DNA from: Thermaerobacter sp. PB12/4term
Lineage (GTDB): Bacteria > Bacillota > Sulfobacillia > Thermaerobacterales > Thermaerobacteraceae
Assembly: GCF_003403315.2 (NCBI RefSeq)
Contig: NZ_CP048407.1
Coordinates: 744,001 to 808,000 of the forward strand
Direction: 5' to 3'
Length of the DNA: 64,000 nucleotides
Part shown: piece after piece, positions 6,776 through 14,956 of the stretch
How the letters are laid out: every line of letters begins with the position of its first letter
Numbering within the stretch: position 1 is the stretch's first letter
The notes under the pieces: generated by a model
What the model was told of the DNA's origin: nothing
Database searches by the model: none
Seen by the model: the letters and a program-made list of their open reading frames with translations, nothing else
Program-made: the position numbers and the translations under genes

Positions 6776-9394
6776 ATGACCGTTGTGTCGAGAAGGCAGC
6801 GCGGCCCGGTGGGCAGTCGCTGGCAACGTCCTGTGGGCAAAAGGCTAGCCTGGCTTGCGTCTGCGGTCTCGGTCTTCCTTATGCTCAGTGTCGGTCCTCT
6901 TGCCGCGGCAGGCTCGAATCTTTCCCCAAACCTCTCCCCGGCATCTCCGGCTGCGGGACGCGGATCCGTCACGCAGCTCGACGGATTGGTGTGGACAGGG
7001 CAGGCCTGGGAACTTTCGGCGCCCGAGGGTCGCCTGAAGGTGACCCTGCCGAAGGGGGCCCAGGCTGTACGGTTCGTGGTTCCTCAGGGCGGGCCTGTTG
7101 TCAAGGTGCCGCAAGGAGTTGAGGTTCGAATTGTCGATGTGGTCCCGGGTGGTGGGGTTGTGCATGAGGTGGTCGTGCCGCCCGGGACGCGCGAGGTGGC
7201 CCTCACCTTCGAAGAGGTCCCTGGGGAGACGAGCCAGCCCCGGGTGGGCCCCGTCGTGGTGGGGATCCCCGGAGGTGCTGCTACGAAGGTCGCCGATGGG
7301 ACCGCCGGTTTTACCCTTCAGGCGAGCGGCGACTTCCAGGTCACGGGCACCAATGGGGATGCGGCGTCGAGCAGCGGTGGCAGTGATTCCGGGACAAATC
7401 CGGATAGTGGCGGGGACGCGGCGGCCGGTTCGGGGACCACCGCAGAATTGGGTACCACTGCCGATTCGGGTACCACCGCCGCGGGTGCATCGGGCGAGGC
7501 GGCGGGTGTAACGGCCACGGGGAGTGACGCATCGGCGACTGGGGCGTCCGCCACGGCGACGTCGACCCAGCCGAATCCCATTACCGACTGGGTCCGGTTC
7601 TTCGGCGGGGGGTACGGCCACCGGACCGGGATGTCTCAGCGGGGGGCCGAAGGGCTGGGCCGGCTGGGTGTGCCCTACCGTGACATCCTGGCCCACTACT
7701 ACCCGGGTGCACAGCTGGTGAAGCGGGGTACGGCTGACACCGGCCAGCAGGTCCGGGTGGGACTCTCCCTGGATGAAAACGGCGTTCAGAGCAGTGCCCC
7801 CCAGCCCCGCCTGATGTGGGTGGTCGACGTACCCGACGGCGCGGTGCTGGAGGGGGCCACCGCACAATCGTTGCCGGCGGGCAGCTACCGGGTGACCTTC
7901 GATACCACCGTAGGGTTCCGCTGGCAGTCGCTCACTACCGGCGGGCCGGTGGTCGAACTCCATGGCAAGCCCACGGCCGCCGGTTCGACCACCGAACAGC
8001 TGGATCTGGTGATCCCTCAGGGGAAGACGGCTCAGTTGCATTATCCCCAGACCACCTGCGACCCCAGTTCCGACCATGCTTTCCGTGGCTGCCGGGACTA
8101 CGAAGGGCGCCTGGAGTTCGAGGCGCCAAAGGCGATTGCGGGAAGCAACGCGGGTATCACCGTGAGGAACAAGGTGAACCTCTTCGACTACCTGGTCGGG
8201 GTGGTACCCCACGAATCGCCGGCGTCCTGGTCCGTCGAGGCCCTGAAGGCGCAGGCGGTGGCGGCCCGTACGTACGCCGCCCGGCAGAACTTCGGCCTGA
8301 CCACGAACCTGGTCGATTCTACCTATGATCAGGTGTTTTATGGCCGGTACAGCGACAAGACCTACCGGCCGAAGATCGAACAGGTCGTGAAGGCCACCGA
8401 CGCCCAGGTGCTGATGTACAACGGGGTGCTGATCTCCGCCAACTTCACGGCGGGCAACGGTGGGTACGTGGCGTCGAACAGGGAGGCCTTCGCCGATGGG
8501 ACGGGAGAGCCCGAGCCCTACCTGCGCGGCCGGGAGGACCGGTTCGTGCTGCGCGACGGAACCGCCATCACGCCGGAGTTCTATGACTACAACGGGACGC
8601 GCTACGAGGACACCTACTTCCGCTGGCGCCGGGACGTCTCCCGCACGGTCATTGAAAAGCTGTGGCCTGAGATTGGTACGCTCCAGTCCATCGAGGCGGT
8701 GGAACGAAACCCTGACAGCATGACGCCGAGGGTTATCCGGATCAGCGGTACGGCGGGGCAAGTGGACGTCTTGGCGCGGGTCTTCCGCTCGCGGGTGGGC
8801 CTGCCTTCGGCCTTCCTTTTGCCGGACAAGCTCTACCCCCGGCAGTTCCCCGACGTGACCACGGGGGACCTGGCGCAGGATGTCAACCGCGCCTACCAGG
8901 CGGGCCTGGTGGACGGTGACCTGTGGGCGCGGTTCTATCCCAACGAGACCCTGACCCGTGGCGCATTTGCCAAGATGATCGTGGAAGCACTGGAGCGGCT
9001 GAAGGGAGGGCCCCTGGCTGCGGACCAGGTCCCCGCGTTCCCCGACGTGAAGCCCGATCAGGCGTTCTATCTTTACATTGTCAAGGCTTACACCGCGGGG
9101 ATCATCAGCGGCTATCCCGACGGGACCTTCGGGTACGAGAAGCCCATCAAGCGCCAGGAAGCAGCGCTCATCCTGCAGCGGGCCTTCAAGCTACCAAGCC
9201 AGCCGGAGACCTTCCCCGATGTGCCCGACAACAGCGACTTTGCCGGGGCCATCGGTGCCGTGTCGGCGGCCGGGATCATGAAGGGGATCAGCACCACCCG
9301 CTTTGCACCGGGTGACCCGATGATGCGGGCCATGGCGGCCGCGGTGGCGGTACGAGGTTTTGAGTACTGCTGGGCGGGTAACTGTCAGCCGTAA
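6776..9394 (+). CDS. Secreted SpoIID/LytB-domain protein with S-layer homology repeats
   Basis: An 872-residue exoprotein. ATG 6776 follows GGAGGGTAAAGG. Residues 1-45 form a signal peptide (basic start, hydrophobic core, AAAG). Residues 50-200 look like a beta domain, and 200-270 is a Ser/Thr/Gly/Ala linker. A GGGYGHRTGMSQRGA motif lies near 275, and the SpoIID core runs from about 440 to 600. The expected catalytic glutamate is in GVVPHESPASW (about residue 480), followed by the conserved AQAVAARTYAARQ. From about 690 to the end are three SLH repeats (FPDVTTGD, FPDVKPDQ, FPDVPDNS) that would anchor the protein to secondary cell-wall polymer. SpoIID domains are lytic transglycosylases or amidase enhancers acting on peptidoglycan. 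The GxGHxxGMSQ motif precedes the core, an order seen in some LytB-type proteins. A wall-remodelling role is inferred. Confidence 0.88.
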   Translation: MTVVSRRQRGPVGSRWQRPVGKRLAWLASAVSVFLMLSVGPLAAAGSNLSPNLSPASPAAGRGSVTQLDGLVWTGQAWELSAPEGRLKVTLPKGAQAVRFVVPQGGPVVKVPQGVEVRIVDVVPGGGVVHEVVVPPGTREVALTFEEVPGETSQPRVGPVVVGIPGGAATKVADGTAGFTLQASGDFQVTGTNGDAASSSGGSDSGTNPDSGGDAAAGSGTTAELGTTADSGTTAAGASGEAAGVTATGSDASATGASATATSTQPNPITDWVRFFGGGYGHRTGMSQRGAEGLGRLGVPYRDILAHYYPGAQLVKRGTADTGQQVRVGLSLDENGVQSSAPQPRLMWVVDVPDGAVLEGATAQSLPAGSYRVTFDTTVGFRWQSLTTGGPVVELHGKPTAAGSTTEQLDLVIPQGKTAQLHYPQTTCDPSSDHAFRGCRDYEGRLEFEAPKAIAGSNAGITVRNKVNLFDYLVGVVPHESPASWSVEALKAQAVAARTYAARQNFGLTTNLVDSTYDQVFYGRYSDKTYRPKIEQVVKATDAQVLMYNGVLISANFTAGNGGYVASNREAFADGTGEPEPYLRGREDRFVLRDGTAITPEFYDYNGTRYEDTYFRWRRDVSRTVIEKLWPEIGTLQSIEAVERNPDSMTPRVIRISGTAGQVDVLARVFRSRVGLPSAFLLPDKLYPRQFPDVTTGDLAQDVNRAYQAGLVDGDLWARFYPNETLTRGAFAKMIVEALERLKGGPLAADQVPAFPDVKPDQAFYLYIVKAYTAGIISGYPDGTFGYEKPIKRQEAALILQRAFKLPSQPETFPDVPDNSDFAGAIGAVSAAGIMKGISTTRFAPGDPMMRAMAAAVAVRGFEYCWAGNCQP

Positions 9395-9453
9395 CGGGAT
9401 GCGGCCGCGAGGTTCGCTCCGGACCGCCGTCTGAGAAGAGGCGCTGTTGACAA

Positions 9454-9478
9454 GGGAGGCCGGGTGCGGCCTCCCTTT
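9454..9478 (+). terminator. Rho-independent terminator after SpoIID-SLH gene
   Basis: A 9-bp perfect stem, GGGAGGCCG and CGGCCTCCC, with a 4-base loop is followed by TTTGTG, 60 bases after the stop codon. The stem is strong but the T-run is short. Confidence 0.75.
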
Positions 9479-9503
9479 GTGCGGATTGAAACCGCCGTAT
9501 AAT
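9476..9503 (+). promoter_or_regulatory. Probable sigma-A promoter for the glycan cluster
   Basis: A perfect TATAAT lies at 9498-9503, unusual in this GC-rich background. The best partner is a weak TTTGTG at 9476-9481, 16 bases away. It lies between a terminator and the first glycosyltransferase, about 170 bases before that gene. Confidence 0.45.
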
Positions 9504-9670
9504 GGGGAAGGGTTGTCCGCCCCGAGTGCCTTGCGGGTTGCCGCGCCGGGGCGCGGTGCGCCGGCAGGACACCAGTGGCGTGCACCCGATGCCCGCCCGG
9601 TGCGGGACGAGAGGGTGCCGATCACGCCGGTCGACCGGACGCAGGGGCCGGCTGGTGGGAGGAACATGGC

Positions 9671-10945
9671 TTGCGCATCTTGCTGGTCACGGGGAACCGG
9701 TTCCCCCACGCCGGCGGGCTCTCGACCCACATGGACCTGCTGCGCAGGGGGCTGGAAGCGCTGGGACATGCCGTACGCATCCGCTCCTTTGCCGATTTCA
9801 GCCCTGCAGCCAAGGTTCTGACCCGCGGCCCGTCCTGGGCCCTCAACCGGGTCCGGTGGGGTTGGGGGGCCATGTGGACGGCCACCATGCGGGTGCATTT
9901 TCTGAGCCGGACCCTGCGGGTCGAGGCGCCGTGGGTTCAGGCCCTCAACGTGGAGGACCCCATGGCCGCCGCCGCGGCCCAGCGAGCGGGGCTGCCTTAC
10001 GTCTACACCGCCCACGGCTATCCCACCGATGAGCACGTGGCCGCCGGCCGGGTTCGGCCCGGGACCGCGGCCCACCGCTGGTTGCTGGAGCTGGAGCGGC
10101 GGGGGCTGGCGGGGGCACGCCATGTGGTGGCCGTGGACTCTCGCATTGCAGCCCATGTGCGGCGGCTGGCAGGCCATGACCGGGTGACGGTGGTCCAGAA
10201 CTTCATCGACCTGGACTGGCCGGGACGGGTTCCGTCTCGGGCCGCGGCGCGTACCGCCCTGGGCATCCCGCAGGACGCCTTCGTCATCCTGTGCCCGCGG
10301 CGACTGACCGCCAAGAACGGCGTGCTGTACGCCATTCAGGCCCTAGAGGGCCTCATTCGGCCAGGGCGGGGGACGGGAGTACCGGGGGGTGTCGCCGGAC
10401 CGGTGGCCCAGAAGCTGGCGGCCGGCGCGGAAACCCTTCGCCCACTGCTGGTAATTGTCGGGAGCGGAGAGCAGGACGCGCTTGTCCGCCGGTTCGTCCG
10501 GGAAAGGGGCCTTGAGCCCTACTGCCGAATTGAGGGCGAGCGGCCCCATGCCGCCATGGGGCAGTATCTCAGGGCAGCCGATGTTGTGGTCGTCCCCTCG
10601 GTGCACGAGGCCGGGGTGGAAGAGGCCACCTCCATCAGTGCCCTGGAGGCCATGGCCTTCCGCGTGCCGCTGGTGGCGTCGGCGATCGGGGGGCTGCGCG
10701 AGATCGTTCGGGATGGGGAAACCGGCCTGCTTGTTCCCCAGCGCGATCCGGAGGCGCTGGCCCGGGCGCTGTGGAAGGTCGCATTGGACCGCCCGCTGGC
10801 CGAGCGCATGGCCGAATCAGCCTACCAGTACGTGCTCCAGCACCATTCCCACCTGGCGGCCGCCCGCCGGTTCCTCGAGATTTATCAAGAGCACCTGGTG
10901 GCCAAACCGGCGAGGGCGGGTCAACAGGCAAGCGCTGACCGGTGA
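9671..10945 (+). CDS. GT4-type glycosyltransferase
   Basis: A retaining GT-B fold transferase of 424 residues. I chose TTG 9671 (LRILLVTGNRFPHAGGLSTH) because GGGAGG lies eight bases upstream and the family normally begins just before the RILLVT strand. The longer frame from 9575 adds unrelated sequence. The N-domain has the glycine-rich PHAGGLSTHM loop, and the C-domain has LLVIVGSGEQ and the EX7E region (EAGVEEATSISALEAMAF) that binds the nucleotide-sugar phosphates. A 30-residue Gly/Pro/Ala-rich insert lies near residues 230-260. It is first in a run of envelope-glycan genes, so it probably builds a cell-surface polysaccharide. Donor and acceptor are unknown. Confidence 0.85.
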   Translation: MRILLVTGNRFPHAGGLSTHMDLLRRGLEALGHAVRIRSFADFSPAAKVLTRGPSWALNRVRWGWGAMWTATMRVHFLSRTLRVEAPWVQALNVEDPMAAAAAQRAGLPYVYTAHGYPTDEHVAAGRVRPGTAAHRWLLELERRGLAGARHVVAVDSRIAAHVRRLAGHDRVTVVQNFIDLDWPGRVPSRAAARTALGIPQDAFVILCPRRLTAKNGVLYAIQALEGLIRPGRGTGVPGGVAGPVAQKLAAGAETLRPLLVIVGSGEQDALVRRFVRERGLEPYCRIEGERPHAAMGQYLRAADVVVVPSVHEAGVEEATSISALEAMAFRVPLVASAIGGLREIVRDGETGLLVPQRDPEALARALWKVALDRPLAERMAESAYQYVLQHHSHLAAARRFLEIYQEHLVAKPARAGQQASADR

Positions 10946-11059
10946 GCCGGTGCCGGTGGCCGCCAGGGTGAAACCGGAACCGGGAAGGTTGGCGCGGGAG
11001 CGACGAGAGGTCCGAAGGCGGCAGGGAGCGGGCGGGGACAGAGGGGAGAGCCGGCAAGG

Positions 11060-11518
11060 ATGGAGAAGCGCTTTCGTTTCAACCTCCTCGATTTGCTGGT
11101 CATCGTGGTGTTGCTTGCGGTGGGGTTTGTGGTTTACACGCGCATTGGGCCGGAGAGCGCGGAGCCGGCCGAGGCTCGGGATGTCACCTTCACCGTGCTG
11201 GTCAGCAGGGTGCCTGAAGTGCAGGCCCGCAACATGTTCAACGTCGGCGATGTCCTTTACAGTCCCAGCGCGCAGCCGGCCGCGGAAGTCGTGGATGTGA
11301 CCATGCGGCCGAGCCCCGTCGTGCTGGAAGACGGCGGATTCTTGCGTGAGGGCGAGTCGCGTTATTTTCGGGACGTGCTGGTGACGGCGCGCGGCCGCGC
11401 CGTGAAGGTGCAGAACCATTACGAGCTGCGTGGCCAATCGCTGCAGATCGGGCGCGAATTTTCTCTGGCGACGCCGCGCACGGTGGTCAAGGGCACGGTG
11501 GTCGACGTCCGCTGGTAG
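11060..11518 (+). CDS. DUF4330-family membrane-anchored protein
   Basis: 152 residues from ATG 11060, behind GGGGAGAGCC. Residues 8-27 form one membrane segment (NLLDLLVIVVLLAVGFVVYT); the rest is an extracellular beta-rich domain with VTFTVLVSRVPE and a C-terminal VVKGTVVDVRW strand, as in DUF4330. Proteins of this family have no established activity but often sit beside glycosyltransferases and polymerases, as here. The stop is two bases from an in-frame start of the next gene, so the pair is probably co-transcribed. An accessory role in surface-glycan export or assembly is a guess from context. Confidence 0.75.
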   Translation: MEKRFRFNLLDLLVIVVLLAVGFVVYTRIGPESAEPAEARDVTFTVLVSRVPEVQARNMFNVGDVLYSPSAQPAAEVVDVTMRPSPVVLEDGGFLREGESRYFRDVLVTARGRAVKVQNHYELRGQSLQIGREFSLATPRTVVKGTVVDVRW

Positions 11519-11540
11519 TGTGGGGAAGGAGGCAGCGCGC

Positions 11541-13274
11541 TTGCTGGAGGCCATCCGCCGGGTATGGGGAGAGAGTTTGATCGCGGCCTTCTTGAGCGGG
11601 CTCATGCGCGCCTGGCGTGACCTGCTCGGCGGCAGCTTCCTCTGGCGGTGGCTGACGTCCCCTCTGCCCGCCCCCCGCGACTGGTGGGGGGCCTCGGCCC
11701 TCGGCTGGCTGGTTGCGACCGCCCGCAACCGGGTGGCGGCCGGGTGGGCGGAGGTCGATCCCCGCGGGGTCGTGCCCCGGGCGGCCGGTGTGGCGGCAGC
11801 CTGGGGCCTGGTGGTGACCGCCTTTCTGGTGGCGCTGGTCCCATTCCGCCGCCAGATCGGTCCCATTCCGGTCACCGTTGAGGTGCTTCTGATCCCCCTG
11901 GTCACCGTGGCGTGGCTCGTACACTGGGCTCTCCGCCCGGCCGCGGAGCCTGCGGCGCCCGGCCGGGAGCGGCCGGTGAGGTCCCTCACGGGCCTACCCC
12001 TGACGGCCTTCGATTTGCCCTTTGCCCTTTACCTCACGATCCTGGCCGTCTCCCTGCTCAACGCCCGGTCCCTGGTCGAAGGATTTCAGACCCTGGCGCG
12101 CCAGGCCTCGTTCTTCGTGTTGTTCTATATGACGGTCGACCTGGTGCGGGGGCGCCGGCGCCTGGGCCACTGGATCATCGACGCCATGCTGGCCGGTGGG
12201 TTGCTGGTGGCCCTGATCGGCCTGGTTCAATACGCCCTGGGTGTCGACCTGACGGTGTCGGGGCTGGCCGGTGCCGGGGCCGGAGCCATTCGCGGCCGCG
12301 TCGGCTCGACCCAGGAAAACCCCAATTTTCTTTCGGAGTATCTCATCCTGCTCATCCCCGTGGCCCTGGGGCGCCTTTTAGGAACCCTGCGCGGATCGGT
12401 GGGCGAGCAGCAGCCCCGTGGCGCAGCAGGCGCAGAACGGGAGGAAGGCACGGGTGGAGGCGTGGGCGGGGGGGCTGCCGCTCAGGGCGCGCCGGCGGCG
12501 CCCCGGCCGTGGCGCCGCGCCTTCTATGTCGCCACGATCGTTGCCATGCTGGCAGCAGAGTTTTTGACCTACACCCGGGGTGGATGGCTCGGGCTCGCCC
12601 TGGCGGTGGCGGTGTTCGTCCTTCTGGTCGATTCCCGCTACCTGGTGGTGGTCGCTGCTGCGGGTGCGGCGGCCGTGTTCCTGATCCCGGGGATGCTGGA
12701 GCGCCTGGCTGGACTACTGGACTTTTCTGAAGGGTCCGGGGCATTCCGCCTGAATCTCTACCGGGCGGCCCTGGTGATGTGGAGCCGGTCGCCCTGGCTT
12801 GGGGTCGGGGCCGGGAACTACCTGGCCTACTACCCTGACGTCATTCGCGATTACCCCTTGCTGGACCAGCGGTTTGCCACGTATTCGTCCCACAACGCTT
12901 TCCTGACCGTGGCAGCCGAGACCGGGCTGCTGGGGCTTCTAGTGTTCCTGGTCATCGTGCTGCTCGCGCTGCGGGCTGCCTTTGCCGGCTGGCGGCACGG
13001 TGCCGGGCCCGGCGACCGGCTGCTGTTCCTGGGTGCCGGTTGTGGTATGATTGCGTTCCTGGTGCAGAGCCTGTCCAACATCACCTTTTTCCACCCGCGG
13101 GTCGTGCTGTACTACTGGTTGCTGCTGGCGGTGCTGGTGGTCCTGTCGCCGGGACGCGCACCCCTCGGCCCGCTACCGCCCGCCGGTGAGGGCCGGGCGC
13201 AAACCCGCGGAGGCGCCAGGGGCGAGGAGGCGGGGGCCGGCGAGCCCAGGGAGGTCCGGATCGGCGCGCTATGA
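11541..13274 (+). CDS. O-antigen ligase/polymerase-like membrane protein (Wzy_C)
   Basis: About 577 residues. I chose TTG 11541 because GGAAGGAGG precedes it; GTG 11520 is an alternative. There are about a dozen membrane segments. The Wzy_C signature region is clear: GRVGSTQENPNFLSEYLILLIP, FLTYTRGGWLGL, then the large loop with SPWLGVGAGNYLAYYP and a late SSHNAFLTVAAETGLLGL. Proteins like this ligate or polymerise lipid-linked glycans, or attach glycans to protein, on the outer face of the membrane. A 40-residue Gly/Ala/Pro-rich cytosolic-type insert (12398-12510) interrupts an inter-helix loop. The C-terminal 45 residues are also low complexity. It overlaps the next gene by four bases (ATGA), so translation is coupled. 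Confidence 0.85.
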   Translation: MLEAIRRVWGESLIAAFLSGLMRAWRDLLGGSFLWRWLTSPLPAPRDWWGASALGWLVATARNRVAAGWAEVDPRGVVPRAAGVAAAWGLVVTAFLVALVPFRRQIGPIPVTVEVLLIPLVTVAWLVHWALRPAAEPAAPGRERPVRSLTGLPLTAFDLPFALYLTILAVSLLNARSLVEGFQTLARQASFFVLFYMTVDLVRGRRRLGHWIIDAMLAGGLLVALIGLVQYALGVDLTVSGLAGAGAGAIRGRVGSTQENPNFLSEYLILLIPVALGRLLGTLRGSVGEQQPRGAAGAEREEGTGGGVGGGAAAQGAPAAPRPWRRAFYVATIVAMLAAEFLTYTRGGWLGLALAVAVFVLLVDSRYLVVVAAAGAAAVFLIPGMLERLAGLLDFSEGSGAFRLNLYRAALVMWSRSPWLGVGAGNYLAYYPDVIRDYPLLDQRFATYSSHNAFLTVAAETGLLGLLVFLVIVLLALRAAFAGWRHGAGPGDRLLFLGAGCGMIAFLVQSLSNITFFHPRVVLYYWLLLAVLVVLSPGRAPLGPLPPAGEGRAQTRGGARGEEAGAGEPREVRIGAL

Positions 13275-14797
13275 GCCAGGCCGCTATGAGCCAGGCAATG
13301 AGGAACCGGCCCGGAGGGCCCATACCTCCAGGACGGCGCATGGCGTCCGGCCCCGCCGGCCTCCAGCACGGCACGGGGCTGAAAAACCTTTTGATGGTCG
13401 CCTGCTACTTCCCCCCCATCGGCGGTGGCGGGGTGCAGCGAGCCCTCAAGATGGCGAAATACCTTCCGCAGTTCGGCTGGCGGCCTCTGGTGCTGGCCAT
13501 GGATCCGGTCTGGCACGTGTCGCTGGACCCCACCCTGCTGGACGAGCTTCCTCCCGAAGTGGTGGTGCACCGGGTCCGCGAGTGGCGGCCGCGGGTACTG
13601 GCCGGCCCAATGGCGGCAGCAGCGCCGCAGGTCGGCCGGCCGGGGACGGCATCTCCCGGGACAGGCCGCCGCGGAGCCACGGCCGCGGCGGCCCCGGACG
13701 CAGGAGAACGGGGAGCCGGTCGCTCGCTGGCTTCAGGCGAGGAGCCCGGAGGCTGGCGGCGCCGGTTCGTCCAGCTGATGAAGCGGGCGCGGATGTACGT
13801 GCTGATTCCCGACGACCGCATCCTCTGGTACGTGCCGGCGGTACGGGAAGGGCGGCGGATGCTGGCCCGGTACGGCGCGCAGGCGCTGCTGTCGACGTCG
13901 GGTCCGTACACCGATCACCTGGTGGGGCTGGCTCTGCACCGGCAGGCGGGGCTTCCGTGGGTGGCCGACTTCCGGGATCCCTGGACCCAGAACGTGCACC
14001 GCAGCGGGATCGGCTGGCGCGAGGCGCTGGAGGAACGGATGGAGCGGGCGGTGATGCGGGAAGCCGACGTGGTGCTGACGGTGACCCGCTCCTTTGCCGA
14101 GGGCTTCCGGTCCAAGTACGGGGATGTGATTCGCCGGCTTGAGGTGATTCACAACGGGTTTGACGCCGCCGACTTCGCGGGGATCGAGCCCGAGCGGGTG
14201 GAAGGGCGCTGTACCTTCGTCTATACAGGGATCTTCTACAAGGAGCGGAACCCGCGCCGTCTGCTGCGTGCCGTGCGGCGCCTGATCGACCGGGGTGCCG
14301 TGGACCGGACGCGGCTGCGCCTGCGCTTTGCGGGCGTGTTCGACTACCCCGGGTACTCCGACAATGCCCGGGCCGTGCGGGACCTGGGGCTGGGCGACGT
14401 GGTGGAGGTGCTTGGCCATGTGCCGCACCGCCGGGCCGTGGCCCTCCTGAAGGGTGCCGATGTGCTCCTGCTGATCAACGATGTCGACCCTGTTTTCGGT
14501 GGCACCTTCATCCCCGGCAAGCTGTTCGAATACATGGCCGCCCAGCGCCCCATCCTGGCCCTCAGCATGCCCGGTGAGGCTGCTGCCGTGGTGGAGCGGT
14601 TCGGCCTGGGAGAGGTGGTTGCTCCGGAGGATGATGCGGCCATCGAGGCGGCGGTGCTGCGCTTCTACCGCCGGTGGGAGCGGGGGGAGCTGGCCGGACC
14701 GCAACCTCTTCCACCGGAGGCGTATCGCCGCTACGAGCGCCGGGAACAGGCCCGGGCCCTGGCGGAGCTGCTGGACGAACTGGTGGCGGGCCGGTAG
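13271..14797 (+). CDS. GT4-type glycosyltransferase with linker insert
   Basis: A 508-residue GT-B transferase overlapping the polymerase stop as ATGA. The start region is duplicated in tandem (13268-13282 and 13283-13297 both contain GCTATGAGCCAGGC), so translation could also begin at 13286. The first 35 residues are low complexity. The fold begins LKNLLMVACYFPPIGGGGVQR. Residues about 110-162 are an Ala/Gly/Arg-rich insert. The C-domain has CTFVYTGIFYKERNPR, KGADVLLLINDVDPVFGGTF and PGKLFEYMAAQRPILAL, a donor-binding region in which the usual EX7E is relaxed. It is probably part of the same surface-polysaccharide pathway. Confidence 0.82.
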   Translation: MSQAAMSQAMRNRPGGPIPPGRRMASGPAGLQHGTGLKNLLMVACYFPPIGGGGVQRALKMAKYLPQFGWRPLVLAMDPVWHVSLDPTLLDELPPEVVVHRVREWRPRVLAGPMAAAAPQVGRPGTASPGTGRRGATAAAAPDAGERGAGRSLASGEEPGGWRRRFVQLMKRARMYVLIPDDRILWYVPAVREGRRMLARYGAQALLSTSGPYTDHLVGLALHRQAGLPWVADFRDPWTQNVHRSGIGWREALEERMERAVMREADVVLTVTRSFAEGFRSKYGDVIRRLEVIHNGFDAADFAGIEPERVEGRCTFVYTGIFYKERNPRRLLRAVRRLIDRGAVDRTRLRLRFAGVFDYPGYSDNARAVRDLGLGDVVEVLGHVPHRRAVALLKGADVLLLINDVDPVFGGTFIPGKLFEYMAAQRPILALSMPGEAAAVVERFGLGEVVAPEDDAAIEAAVLRFYRRWERGELAGPQPLPPEAYRRYERREQARALAELLDELVAGR

Positions 14798-14956
14798 GCG
14801 GCCGCCCCACAGAAGGGTGGTGGGCGGCCACGGGGCGGGGGTCCGGTAAGCGGCCACGGCGCGTCGACGGGAGACCACCCGCGGTTGCACGGTGCAGGCA
14901 GGGACGCGCGTTCCAGGCCGTCCTGACGGGGACGATCCGGCGGGGATGCAGCGGGC

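Noticed and set aside
9447-9452. TTGACA as the -35 box for TATAAT at 9498
   Set aside because: The spacing is 45 bases, far too long, and a terminator stem lies between.
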